Source: Rhodospirillaceae bacterium (GTDB lineage Bacteria > Pseudomonadota > Alphaproteobacteria > Puniceispirillales > Puniceispirillaceae). Taken from it: 37,073 nt of DNA. Below the pieces are notes generated by a model that saw only the letters and a program-made list of their open reading frames with translations, did not search any database and was not told the origin of the DNA. The translations under genes and the position numbers were made by a program. Where the stretch lies: the NCBI GenBank assembly GCA_011522725.1, contig WTIL01000081.1, positions 66,259 through 103,331 on the forward strand, given 5' to 3'. This document shows, in pieces, positions 1 to 7,640 of the stretch; position 1 is the stretch's first letter, and each line of letters opens with the position of its first letter.

Positions 1-1075
1 AACGGCGTTGACGGTTGTGATCCAGCCACGCAGCGTCTCGTCCATCGCGCGCGGTGTCTCCAAGCGAGACCAAGGCATCAAGAAAGGCGCCGGGATCACT
101 CAGGAGCGTCATATCCGCTGCACGGTTGAAATCCACTTCCTCATGCGAGCCGTTGACGCATACGAGTTCGGCGCCGCGCGGGAACAGCGGCGGATTGCCA
201 AAATTCATCTGGTTGTCCAGCCGGCCCCCGACCATCAGGACAAGGTCGGCCTCGCCAAAGGCGTCTTTCGACGGGTGGTACTGGTGGATGTCGGCAAGGC
301 CCATATATGCCGCGCTCTGCTCGCTGAGCAGCTTCTGGTGATAGGGAACATTGAAAACGGGTATGCCGAGCTTGCGGCCAGCTTCCTCAAGCTGCTGCTC
401 GGCACCGGCCCACCAGACTCCATGGCCGCCGATCAGGATCGGTCGTTTCGCGGCCGCGACCTTCGCAAGAACCTGCTGAAGACGCTGCGGTTCCGGCCAG
501 GCACGTGCCGGCGCTTCGGCTGAAAGCTCGAACGGGCGTTCAGCCCGGCCGGCATCCTCGCTGAATGATGAAAACATGATATCAACCGGCAGGCTCAGAT
601 GAACAGCGCCGGGATATCCGTTGATAGCGGTCTTGTAGGCGCGGTCAACGAACTCGCCGATCCGCTCGCCATCGGTGATCGACACGCTGTATTTGGTCAG
701 CGGACCAGCGATGGCGACATCATCGATTTCCTTGAAACCGCCGGCACCCTGGCGTTTCAGGGTGCTCGAACCCGTCACGAAGATCACCGGCGATCGTTCG
801 CCCCATGCCTCCATCATGGCCGGAACGGCGTTGGCGAACCCTTCAGGCCCGACAAGGCAGACGGCCGGTTTGCGGGTTATTCTGGTGTGCCCGTCGGCAA
901 GGTGGCCGGCCACCTGCTCGTGCGGGCAGTTTACCACCTTCATCTGACATTCCATGAACCCTTCCAGCGCCGGATTGCAAAACCCTCCGGAAAGGGTGAA
1001 GACATGCTCTATGCCCTTTTCCTTCAGGGCGCGCGCCAGAAGCGCCCCGCCACGGATTTTGCGGACGCCGGTCAT
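1..1075 (-). CDS. ThDP-dependent enzyme, acetolactate synthase-like (partial at left edge)
   Basis: I translated this frame directly from the reverse strand. It begins with ATG at 1075 and stays open for 358 codons to the window edge, so the C-terminal part is missing. The N-terminal ThDP pyrimidine-binding domain is clear: the motif PHEQVAGHLADGHTR carries the conserved activating glutamate (E53), followed by KPAVCLVGPEGFANAVPAMMEAW. A central domain follows (KRPILIGGHGVWWAG; LVLMVGGRLDNQMNFG), as in acetolactate synthases, oxalyl-CoA decarboxylases and 2-hydroxyacyl-CoA lyases. The ThDP pyrophosphate-binding domain would lie outside the window. Its start overlaps the stop of the upstream hydroxyacid dehydrogenase by four bases (ATGA), so the two are probably translationally coupled. 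A shared 2-oxo/2-hydroxy acid pathway is an inference; the exact substrate cannot be told. Confidence 0.88.
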   Translation of the reverse strand, partial: MTGVRKIRGGALLARALKEKGIEHVFTLSGGFCNPALEGFMECQMKVVNCPHEQVAGHLADGHTRITRKPAVCLVGPEGFANAVPAMMEAWGERSPVIFVTGSSTLKRQGAGGFKEIDDVAIAGPLTKYSVSITDGERIGEFVDRAYKTAINGYPGAVHLSLPVDIMFSSFSEDAGRAERPFELSAEAPARAWPEPQRLQQVLAKVAAAKRPILIGGHGVWWAGAEQQLEEAGRKLGIPVFNVPYHQKLLSEQSAAYMGLADIHQYHPSKDAFGEADLVLMVGGRLDNQMNFGNPPLFPRGAELVCVNGSHEEVDFNRAADMTLLSDPGAFLDALVSLGDTARDGRDAAWLDHNRQRR

Positions 1076-2241
1076 GCCTTGCCCGCAGGCAGGACAGCAA
1101 ATCCGGGGTGCGATGACGCGAGGCAGTGCCGTCCAAGGCCGGCTACCGAGCTGTGGCCGAGCAAACCCATCACGGTTGCGGTCTCCTTACTGACCTGATC
1201 AAGCATTCTCGACAGACCTCGTTCCGCGTCGGCACCGATGCCGTACATCACTGTACGTCCCAGCATGACAAAATCTGCCCCGCAGGCAAGAGCTTTGACC
1301 ACATGCTCGCCCGACCTGATGCCACCATCCATGATCACGGGGTAATCATCGCCAACCGTGTCACGTACGGCGGCAAGGGCTTCAATGGCGCTAGGGGCGG
1401 CGTTCAGTTGCCGTCCTCCATGGTTCGACACCCAGATCGCGTCTGCGCCCGCCGACTTGATGCGCTCTGCGTCGGCAGGGCACTGCACCCCTTTGATCAC
1501 CAGCTTGCGCTTCCATCGTGACCGCAGGCGTTCCAGATAGTCCCAGTCGGCGCCGGTCCGGTCAGCGCCGCGCTCGAAACTGGCACCTGATGACGATGTT
1601 GCATAATTCATCGTGCGTGGCAGTCCGCTGGCGAGTGTGGCACCGAGTGTGGCGATCGACCAGCGGGGATGCGTGGCAAGATCCCAGATCTGGCGTGGCC
1701 CCCAGTGAAAGGGATATTTGAAGCCGTTGCGCAAATCGCGGATCCGCTGTGAAAGGACCGGCACATCAACCGTCAGGATCAGAACCTCGTATCCGGCCGC
1801 TTCCGCCCGGTCCACAAGCTCGTCCGTGAATGCCGCTGACCGATCAGCATAGAGCTGGAACCATGCGTTGCCGCCGGCAACTTCCTGCATGGCTTCAAGC
1901 GTTGTCGAGGATGCTGTCGAAACGCACACCGGGATCCGCCGCGCGGCAGCGGCGCGCGCCAGCATCATGTCGGCGCCGGGCCAGGTCAGATTGCACATGC
2001 CCATGGGGGCAATGCCGAAGGGACTGCCGGTCTCCATGCCCAGAAAGCTGTGGGAAAGATCGCGGGTGGCGACATCGGCCAGCACCCGCGGCATGAGCCG
2101 TATGGCATCAATCACCCGGCTGTTGATGTCACGCAAGGATTCGTCTCCGGCAGCGCCGTCGACAAAGTCGAACATCATTCGCGGCAGCCTTGAGCGCGCC
2201 ATCAGGCGGGCCTCGTCTGCCGAGAAAAAGCGGCCTGCCAT
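1072..2241 (-). CDS. FMN-dependent alpha-hydroxy-acid dehydrogenase (LldD / glycolate oxidase family)
   Basis: The 389-residue protein has the length of the family that oxidises L-2-hydroxy acids to 2-oxo acids with FMN in a TIM barrel. Visible signatures are FQLYAD, the LTVDVPVLSQR strand, the FMN-contacting lysine in LVIKGV, the catalytic histidine in WVSNHGGRQL, and the phosphate-binding end IMDGGIRSGEHVVKALACGAD / MLGRTVMYG. I chose ATG at 2241 because GGAGAC lies six bases upstream; the open frame extends further but only as a shadow of ectC. At the N-terminus the usual substrate-carboxylate tyrosine (Y24 of spinach glycolate oxidase) appears as phenylalanine (PRMMFDFVDG, F26). Lactate, mandelate, glycolate and tartronate are possible substrates. 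The stop overlaps the next ThDP gene by ATGA. Confidence 0.93.
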   Translation of the reverse strand: MAGRFFSADEARLMARSRLPRMMFDFVDGAAGDESLRDINSRVIDAIRLMPRVLADVATRDLSHSFLGMETGSPFGIAPMGMCNLTWPGADMMLARAAAARRIPVCVSTASSTTLEAMQEVAGGNAWFQLYADRSAAFTDELVDRAEAAGYEVLILTVDVPVLSQRIRDLRNGFKYPFHWGPRQIWDLATHPRWSIATLGATLASGLPRTMNYATSSSGASFERGADRTGADWDYLERLRSRWKRKLVIKGVQCPADAERIKSAGADAIWVSNHGGRQLNAAPSAIEALAAVRDTVGDDYPVIMDGGIRSGEHVVKALACGADFVMLGRTVMYGIGADAERGLSRMLDQVSKETATVMGLLGHSSVAGLGRHCLASSHPGFAVLPAGKA

Positions 2242-2401
2242 AATGTCTCCATCCGGCTGTTTCGGGACCTTCGCAGAAAAGTCTAACAAAGAAACGGATT
2301 TGCCAATATCCGAATAGTGGCGTTCGCAAGATCGGCCATGCGCGGCTGAACCATGACGACAGCCCGCAATGATGTGCCAAGGTCGAAAGGGTGAGGGGCG
2401 G

Positions 2402-2788
2402 CTAGTCCGCGAGCCTGTAGCTGCCGTCGGCGTCATGGGTTTCGCGGCCCGACAAAGCCGGCGAAAAGGTGCATACAAGCCGCAGGTCGCCCTTGGTGGC
2501 GCGCAGAATATGCCGGTCATGCTTGTCGAGCGCATACATGGTGCCCGGCCGGATCGGCCAGATGGTGCCTGTGGCGACATCGACCACTTCGCCTTCGCCC
2601 TCGATGCAGTAATTCACCTCGAGATGGTTCTTGTATTCGAGATGCAGCTCGGCGCCTTCCCTGACCAGTGTGTCATGAAGCGAACATCCCATCCTGTCGT
2701 CGGCGAGGACGATCCGGCGGCTCTCCCAGCCGTCACCACTGGCATGCCGCCATGATCCGATGACATCCTTCAGCTCACGAACAATCAC
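2402..2788 (-). CDS. ectC: L-ectoine synthase, solitary EctC
   Basis: From GTG at 2788 the product is 128 residues, the usual EctC length. EctC is a cupin-fold enzyme that cyclises N-gamma-acetyl-diaminobutyrate to ectoine in the cytoplasm. The sequence carries YKNHLEVNYCIEGEGEV and PGTMYALDKHDRH, hallmarks of the family. The iron ligands known from Paenibacillus lautus EctC fall at identical numbers here (E57, Y85, H93), and W21, R25, T40 and Y52 are present. The start is set by AGGAG nine bases upstream; the frame is open back to 3022 but the extension has no family resemblance. No ectA, ectB or ectD is visible in the window. Neighbours are an FMN hydroxyacid dehydrogenase downstream and pxpABC divergent upstream. 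The substrate in this context may therefore be different or imported. Confidence 0.93.
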   Translation of the reverse strand: MIVRELKDVIGSWRHASGDGWESRRIVLADDRMGCSLHDTLVREGAELHLEYKNHLEVNYCIEGEGEVVDVATGTIWPIRPGTMYALDKHDRHILRATKGDLRLVCTFSPALSGRETHDADGSYRLAD

Positions 2789-2797
2789 GTCCTGTTT

Positions 2798-2802
2798 CTC
2801 CT
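2798..2802 (-). promoter_or_regulatory. Ribosome binding site deciding the ectC GTG start
   Basis: AGGAG on the minus strand with a nine-base spacer to GTG at 2788. It supports the 128-residue product over the 206-residue open frame. Confidence 0.7.
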
Positions 2803-3086
2803 GCACATCGTGAAAACGAACGACCGTCTCGTCAATCTGCGCTGACGGGCCCCGGCGATCATGTTTTTCGCCATGGAAGCCCGGGCAATTGAAACCAAGG
2901 CACACGCCATCGCCCGGATGGAACTGCTGGTGTGACTTGTAACAGCGTTTCATTTTGCCAGGGAATTGGCAACGCAATTCAGGCTGAGACAGGCTCCCGG
3001 CGGACGACTTTTCCGCCGGCAACTTTACATTTCAGGACCGTTATAAAATAGTGGAAGCAGGCCGGGCGTGCGCACCGGTTGTCTGC

Positions 3087-3093
3087 GGGAGGG
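3087..3093 (+). promoter_or_regulatory. Ribosome binding site for the pxpA GTG start
   Basis: GGGAGGG lies seven bases before GTG at 3101. The bases GAGG-GTC-CCTC at 3089-3099 could fold back on this site into a small hairpin, which might lower initiation; that is inference. Confidence 0.6.
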
Positions 3094-3100
3094 TCCCTCT

Positions 3101-3880
3101 GTGGCATATGTCGATCTGAATTCTGATCTTGGCGAAAGTTTCGGCCAGTACAAGATTGGCGAGGATGAGGAGATGATGAAAATCATTTCCTCAGCCAATG
3201 TCGCTTGCGGCTTCCATGGCGGCGACCCGCAGGTGATGCACGAGACCCTGTCACAGGCAAGGGCGAACGGCGTGGGGGTCGGCGCGCATCCCGGGTTCAA
3301 TGATCTGTGGGGCTTTGGCCGTCGCCGGATAGTCGGAGACAGCCCGGCTGACATCGAAAAGTCGCTTGTCTATCAGATCGGCGCGATCCAGGGCATGGCG
3401 ACCTCGCTCGATATGCGGGTCACGCATTACAAGATCCATGGCGCCCTCAGCAACATGGCCTGCGAGGATGAAGATCTGGCCATGGCCGCGGCGCGGGCTG
3501 TGAAGTCCGTCGATCAGGACCTGATTTTCCTCGTTCTTCCCGGAAGCGAGCTTGAAAAGGCGGGCGAGAAGCTGGGGCTCAATGTGGCGCGCGAGGTCTT
3601 CGCCGACCGCGCCTATGAGGATGACGGCATGCTGGTCTCGCGAAAGAAGGACGGTGCCATGATCAAGGACGCCGCCGAGGCCGGCAGGCGGATGGTCCGG
3701 TTCATCGAGGATGGCGCGATGCAAAGCATCAATGGGAAGCGCATACCGGTTCAGATTGACTCGATCTGCGTTCATGGTGACAGCCCGACGGCGGTGGCTA
3801 TGGCAAAATCGGTCCGCAACGCGCTGATCGATGCCGGTATCGAGATCAGGCCGATGCACGAGACGATGTTTCCGTCCTGA
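3101..3880 (+). CDS. pxpA: 5-oxoprolinase subunit A (LamB/YcsF family)
   Basis: The product of 259 residues matches the LamB/YcsF family, the subunit that works with PxpB and PxpC in ATP-dependent opening of 5-oxoproline to glutamate. Family motifs are VDLNSDLGESFG near the N-terminus, ANVACGFHGGDP around residue 30-45, GVGAHPGFNDLWGFGRR, THYKIHGAL and CVHGDSP near the end. I took GTG at 3101 as the start because GGGAGGG lies seven bases upstream and because translation from it begins at the conserved N-terminus; the in-frame ATG at 3068 adds only unrelated residues. It is first in a tight plus-strand operon: pxpB begins five bases after its stop. The divergent neighbour is ectC. Confidence 0.95.
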   Translation: MAYVDLNSDLGESFGQYKIGEDEEMMKIISSANVACGFHGGDPQVMHETLSQARANGVGVGAHPGFNDLWGFGRRRIVGDSPADIEKSLVYQIGAIQGMATSLDMRVTHYKIHGALSNMACEDEDLAMAAARAVKSVDQDLIFLVLPGSELEKAGEKLGLNVAREVFADRAYEDDGMLVSRKKDGAMIKDAAEAGRRMVRFIEDGAMQSINGKRIPVQIDSICVHGDSPTAVAMAKSVRNALIDAGIEIRPMHETMFPS

Positions 3881-3885
3881 CAGAT

Positions 3886-4617
3886 ATGGCGACCCCCGAC
3901 GTACAGTACCTGTCCAGCGGCGACACCGCGCTTACCGTCCAGTTCGGCACCGTGATCGAACGCGAACTGAACAGCCGGATCGTCGCGCTCGGCCACAGCA
4001 TCGCACAGGCCGCGATCGCGGGTGTCAGCGAAACGCTGCCGACCTATCGTTCGCTGCTGGTGAATTATGACCCGCTGGTGGTGACACGCGACGAGCTTGT
4101 CGCGCAGCTTCAGCCGCTAATCGAGTCTCCGCCGGAAGCCGGTGATGCCGCGCCGGCCCATTGGCAAATTCCGGTCTGTTTTGACAGTGACCTTGCCCCT
4201 GACCTTGCCCATGTCGCCGCCGCGTCGGGGCTGGACGAGAATGAGGTCATCAAGGCCATGCTCGAGGTGACGCATCATGTCTATATGCTCGGTTTCGCGC
4301 CGGGGCAGCCCTATATGGGCGACCTGCCGCCGGCCCTGAACATTCCGCGTCGCGAGAATCCTGTTGCGCGGGTGGAGAAAGGGTCGGTTGTGACCGCCAC
4401 CGGCCTGACCATCATCTATGCCGTGCCGAATCCCACCGGCTGGCATGTGGTGGGGCGCACGCCGGTCGAGATCTTCAACCTTGCGCGCGAGGAGGCGATC
4501 CTCTTCAAGCCCGGGGACAAGGTCCGTCTCAGCCGGATCGAGCGCGATGAATTCGACGAGCTGACGGCACAGGTCGATGACGGCAGCTTTGACATGACAC
4601 GCTTGAGGCAGCCATGA
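3886..4617 (+). CDS. pxpB: 5-oxoprolinase subunit B (KipI / allophanate hydrolase subunit 1 family)
   Basis: The 243-residue product fits the AHS1/KipI family. Its signature GFAPGQPYMGD begins at residue 136, followed by the conserved IPRRENPVARVEKGSV stretch and PTGWHVVGRTPVEIF. In the PxpABC complex this subunit pairs with PxpC for the ATP-dependent step on 5-oxoproline, in the cytoplasm. The gene starts five bases after pxpA ends and its stop overlaps the pxpC start by four bases (ATGA), so the three are a translationally coupled unit. KipI-type sporulation control can be discounted because pxpA is adjacent. Confidence 0.95.
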   Translation: MATPDVQYLSSGDTALTVQFGTVIERELNSRIVALGHSIAQAAIAGVSETLPTYRSLLVNYDPLVVTRDELVAQLQPLIESPPEAGDAAPAHWQIPVCFDSDLAPDLAHVAAASGLDENEVIKAMLEVTHHVYMLGFAPGQPYMGDLPPALNIPRRENPVARVEKGSVVTATGLTIIYAVPNPTGWHVVGRTPVEIFNLAREEAILFKPGDKVRLSRIERDEFDELTAQVDDGSFDMTRLRQP

Positions 4618-5654
4618 GCGCGGGGCTGGAAGTCATCTCGCCGGGCCTGATGACAAGCGTTCAGGACCGTGGGCGTTTCGGCTATCAGGCGCTTGGCATT
4701 TCTGTGTCGGGGGCGCTCGACACCGACAGTTTCGACATCGCCAACGCGCTTGTGGGTAATGAGTCCGGGAACAAGGTTGGGACGGGCGCGCTGGAAATCC
4801 GGATGCTCGGCCCGACACTGAAAGTGACGGCGGACAGCGTGACGGTGGCACTTGCCGGCACCGCGACCGCGATCGAGGTGGTGGCGCCTGAAAGGGAGGT
4901 GATTTCCGCCTGCCGCAGCGTCACCCTTCTGAAAGGACAGGTCTTCAGGGTCGGGGCGGTCAGCGACAGCGCTGTCTGTTATCTCGCTGTCCATGGCGGC
5001 TTCGACCTGCCCCCGATCTATGGCAGCCAGTCGACCTGCATGTCGGCGGGGTTTGGCGGCTTCCACGGGCGCATTCTGGAAAAGGGGGATTGCCTGCCAC
5101 TGCGCCAGCCCGTCAGCGGCTCTTCATCGCAGCGCATTCTCAGGCGGCCGCCGGACCCGGACAACTCGCCGTTCATCAGGGTGGTTGCCGGCCCGCAGGA
5201 TGACTATTTCTCCACCGCTGGTATCAAGACCTTCTTCGAAACAGGCTACACCGTCTCGCAAGCGGTCAACCGCATGGGCATGCGTCTCGAAGGGGCGGCT
5301 GTCACGCATGAGAAGGGTTACAACATCGCTTCCGACGGCATTGTACGCGGCGCGATCCAGGTGCCGGGCAACGGGTTGCCGATCATTCTGATGGCGGATT
5401 GCCAGACCACCGGCGGGTACCCGAAAATCGCGACGGTCATCTCGTCGGACATGCCGAAGCTCGGCCGGATGATGCCGGGGGCGGATATCAGGTTCAAGGC
5501 AGTCTCAGTCGGCGAGGCAGAGGCTGTCGCCCGCGAGCGACACGAACGCCAGGCTGCGCTGATCGGCGCGATCGAACGGTTCAGCGGTTCGGTTGAACAG
5601 CTCGAGCATCTTCTGATGACACAGAACCTGATCAGCGGCGTGACGGCGGGTTAG
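4614..5654 (+). CDS. pxpC: 5-oxoprolinase subunit C (KipA / allophanate hydrolase subunit 2 family)
   Basis: The 346-residue product begins with the AHS2 hallmark: GLMTSVQDRGRFGYQALGIS, then SGALDTDSFDIANALVGN. Further family features are GGFDLPPIYGSQSTC, the VVAGPQDDYFS segment and the C-terminal block ASDGIVRGAIQVPGNGLPI / LMADCQTTGGYPKIATVISSD. It completes the PxpABC 5-oxoprolinase, which hydrolyses 5-oxoproline to glutamate with ATP. It overlaps pxpB by ATGA and is the last gene of the operon, converging on an alpha/beta hydrolase 23 bases away. Confidence 0.95.
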   Translation: MSAGLEVISPGLMTSVQDRGRFGYQALGISVSGALDTDSFDIANALVGNESGNKVGTGALEIRMLGPTLKVTADSVTVALAGTATAIEVVAPEREVISACRSVTLLKGQVFRVGAVSDSAVCYLAVHGGFDLPPIYGSQSTCMSAGFGGFHGRILEKGDCLPLRQPVSGSSSQRILRRPPDPDNSPFIRVVAGPQDDYFSTAGIKTFFETGYTVSQAVNRMGMRLEGAAVTHEKGYNIASDGIVRGAIQVPGNGLPIILMADCQTTGGYPKIATVISSDMPKLGRMMPGADIRFKAVSVGEAEAVARERHERQAALIGAIERFSGSVEQLEHLLMTQNLISGVTAG

Positions 5655-5660
5655 CCGGCC

Positions 5661-5676
5661 CGGTCGGCTGCGACCG
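5661..5676. terminator. Hairpin in the convergent gap after pxpC
   Basis: CGGTCG-gctg-CGACCG is a perfect six-base stem with a four-base loop, lying in the 23-base gap between the convergent stops of pxpC and the alpha/beta hydrolase. There is no strong T tract on either side, so a bidirectional terminator is plausible but unproven. Confidence 0.4.
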
Positions 5677-5677
5677 T

Positions 5678-6448
5678 TCAGCCGTGAACGAACCTGATCT
5701 GGTGCCTTGCGACCGTTTCCCCCGCCTCGACAAGGATCGAGTGTTTCAGTCCCTCGAGGACAATCAGCTCCGAGTTCGGCATGGCGTCATCGATCAGCCT
5801 GTTTAGCCGCGGGTTGCATCCACCATCCAGTTCTCCGGTGATGATCAGCGCAGGCTGGGTGACCTCGTGGAGCCACGGCATCATTTCGGTGCTGGCATAG
5901 ATACGGAAGACATTCATGAAGATGTCGGGGTCCGTAGCCATCACCTGTTTCAGCCGCCGTTCCACGATGTCGGGGTTCCGGTCTATGAAATCATCGGTAA
6001 ACCAGCGGTTTGTCAGCGTGCCGAGGACCTTCTCGATGCCCTTCTGCTCCATCGCCTCGACCACGGCCCAGACCTTGGCGCTGTCATCCCCGGTCCGTCC
6101 CGCCGCCGTTGAATAAAGCCCTAGGGACGATACCCGGTCAGGGAATCTCAGCGCGTATCGGGGCCCGATCATCCCGCCAAGCGAATGACCGGCAAGATGC
6201 ATGCGCTCCAGCCCGAGCCGAACCCGCAACTGTTCGAGATCGTCAACCAAATCATCAAGCCCGAAGCCGGGGTCCGGCAGCGGGGACTCGCCGTGGCCGC
6301 GCAGGTCATAGGTGACCACGGTAAAATGCTCATGAAGGTGCGGGGTGATGAAGCGCCAGGCGTCACGTGCCGCGCCAATGCCGTGGATCAGGACCAGAGG
6401 CTCGCCCGTGCCTTCAACGGAATAGGCGCAATCTATCGCTTTAGCCAT
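5678..6448 (-). CDS. Alpha/beta hydrolase (enol-lactonase-like)
   Basis: The 256-residue protein is a single-domain alpha/beta hydrolase. Visible are the oxyanion region LVLIHGIGAARDAW (about residues 18-31), YDLRGHGES, the nucleophile elbow AGHSLGGMIG with S89, the acid in ITGELDGGCNP, and the histidine in LKHSILVEAGE. Its closest resemblance is to the PcaD enol-lactone hydrolase and RutD type, but these motifs do not fix the substrate. It is the last gene of the minus-strand run that includes a flavin monooxygenase, a beta-hydroxyacid dehydrogenase and a PhyH oxygenase, with a 71-base gap to the LLM gene upstream. Hydrolysis of an ester, lactone or ring-cleavage product made by those oxygenases is an inference. 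Confidence 0.9.
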   Translation of the reverse strand: MAKAIDCAYSVEGTGEPLVLIHGIGAARDAWRFITPHLHEHFTVVTYDLRGHGESPLPDPGFGLDDLVDDLEQLRVRLGLERMHLAGHSLGGMIGPRYALRFPDRVSSLGLYSTAAGRTGDDSAKVWAVVEAMEQKGIEKVLGTLTNRWFTDDFIDRNPDIVERRLKQVMATDPDIFMNVFRIYASTEMMPWLHEVTQPALIITGELDGGCNPRLNRLIDDAMPNSELIVLEGLKHSILVEAGETVARHQIRFVHG

Positions 6449-6519
6449 GGGTTCGACCTGTTGTCATCCGGTGTCAGTTACAACGTTCAGATACTGCGGA
6501 GATCAGATGCTGCGGGATT

Positions 6520-7569
6520 TCACTCCGCCGCCTCGATCTTTCCGAGCTTGGAGAAGTGGGGCATCACCTCTTCGGCGATCGACTGCATGTTCTCGAGCGT
6601 CTCCTGATTGGGCGTGCCGATATTCTGGCTCAGGATCAGTTCATCCACCCCGGCTTCCTCATAGACCGCCAGCTGGTCGATGAACTCGTCCCGCGTGCAG
6701 ATCAGAAGATTCGTCTCCAGCTCCTCCAGCGTCTGGGTCCGGGGCAGCCTCGCGATCGCCCCGCTTTCAATCTCGCCCGGTCCGGTGAACACATTGTCGA
6801 ACCGCGCATAATAGTCGTTCGCCAGCTCCAGCTTGGCGCGCTTGTCGGCCTCGTCCCTTGCCAGCCAGCACACACGTGACAGGCTGATTGTCAGATGCTT
6901 GCCGGCATCGCCAAGCTCGTCCTTGGCCTTGTAGAATGCGCCGATCTGCTCGAGCATTTTCTCGTTCGTGTCCATCAGGGGCGTCGTCTGGATATGAAAC
7001 CCGCGCCGGGTGGAGTGGTAGATCGCCGGCGGGGACAGGGCGGCCATCATGAGCTGGACCGGACGCACAGGCCGCGGCATCACGGTCAGCTCGTCGAAAT
7101 TGTAGTATTTGCCCGACCAGCTGACATTTTCCCGCTCCAGCAATGCCTGCAGGACATTCAGGCTCTCGTCGAACTTCTCGCGGCTCTCCTCGATCGGCGC
7201 GCCCATCCTGTCCATCTCGACGGCAAAGGCGCCGCGCCCGACGCCGAGGATCAGGCGTCCGTCGGTGAACAGTTCGGCCAGCACCACCTCGCCGGCATAG
7301 GTGCGCATGTCATGCAGCGGCAACTGGACGACCGAGGTGATGATCTTGATGCGCCTTGTCGCCCCGGCGACCTTGATCGCCATCTGCAGCGGAGCAGGGT
7401 TCATCAGGATGTTCATCAGATGATGTTCGGGGATGGACACCGACGCATAGCCGAGGCGCTCAGCGGCAACGGCCTGCTCCAGCATGTCTGCGTAATGCCG
7501 GTCGGCGCCATAGCTGGTGTCCGGATAGTAGGATGACAGAAAATGGTTGAATTCCACGGCCCTCTCCAT
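6520..7569 (-). CDS. LLM-class flavin-dependent oxidoreductase (luciferase-like monooxygenase)
   Basis: The 349-residue product has the bacterial luciferase-like TIM-barrel pattern: FNHFLSSYYPDTSYG at the N-terminus, VSIPEHHLMN near residue 45, the RIKIITSVVQLPLHDMRTYAGEV strand-loop, LGVGRGAF and the later PRPVRPVQLMMAALSP. Such proteins use reduced FMN (or F420) from a separate reductase to oxygenate or oxidise small molecules. No flavin reductase gene is adjacent. It sits between a beta-hydroxyacid dehydrogenase and an alpha/beta hydrolase on the same strand with gaps of about 70 bases. Substrate unknown; the upstream ribosome site (GGCAAG) is weak. Confidence 0.92.
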   Translation of the reverse strand: MERAVEFNHFLSSYYPDTSYGADRHYADMLEQAVAAERLGYASVSIPEHHLMNILMNPAPLQMAIKVAGATRRIKIITSVVQLPLHDMRTYAGEVVLAELFTDGRLILGVGRGAFAVEMDRMGAPIEESREKFDESLNVLQALLERENVSWSGKYYNFDELTVMPRPVRPVQLMMAALSPPAIYHSTRRGFHIQTTPLMDTNEKMLEQIGAFYKAKDELGDAGKHLTISLSRVCWLARDEADKRAKLELANDYYARFDNVFTGPGEIESGAIARLPRTQTLEELETNLLICTRDEFIDQLAVYEEAGVDELILSQNIGTPNQETLENMQSIAEEVMPHFSKLGKIEAAE

Positions 7570-7640
7570 CTTGCCGGGTATCTCGCCGGAAAAGCCTATC
7601 GCCGATCCGCCGTGATGTCAGTACCGGAAGAGCAATGCGT

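Larger units (their letters stand above)
2789..3100. other. Divergent intergenic region between ectC and pxpA
   Basis: This stretch of about 310 bases separates two divergent operons and should hold both promoters. The ectC frame stays open through it to 3022, but its translation (rich in C, H and G, for example CLGFNCPGFHGEKHDRRG) resembles no family I know and lacks the EctC fold. An AT-rich patch at 3041-3050 (TTATAAAATA) stands out from the GC-rich background and is the best candidate for a promoter element, though no well-spaced -35 box could be paired with it. Confidence 0.5.

Noticed and set aside
2789-3022. N-terminal extension of EctC to 206 residues
   Set aside because: The extension has no family similarity, whereas the GTG at 2788 has AGGAG at nine bases and gives the canonical length and ligand numbering.
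5678-7569. Pyrimidine-degradation (rut) genes
   Set aside because: LLM monooxygenase plus alpha/beta hydrolase recalls RutA/RutD, but there is no isochorismatase (RutB), Rid protein (RutC), RutE/F or uracil permease.
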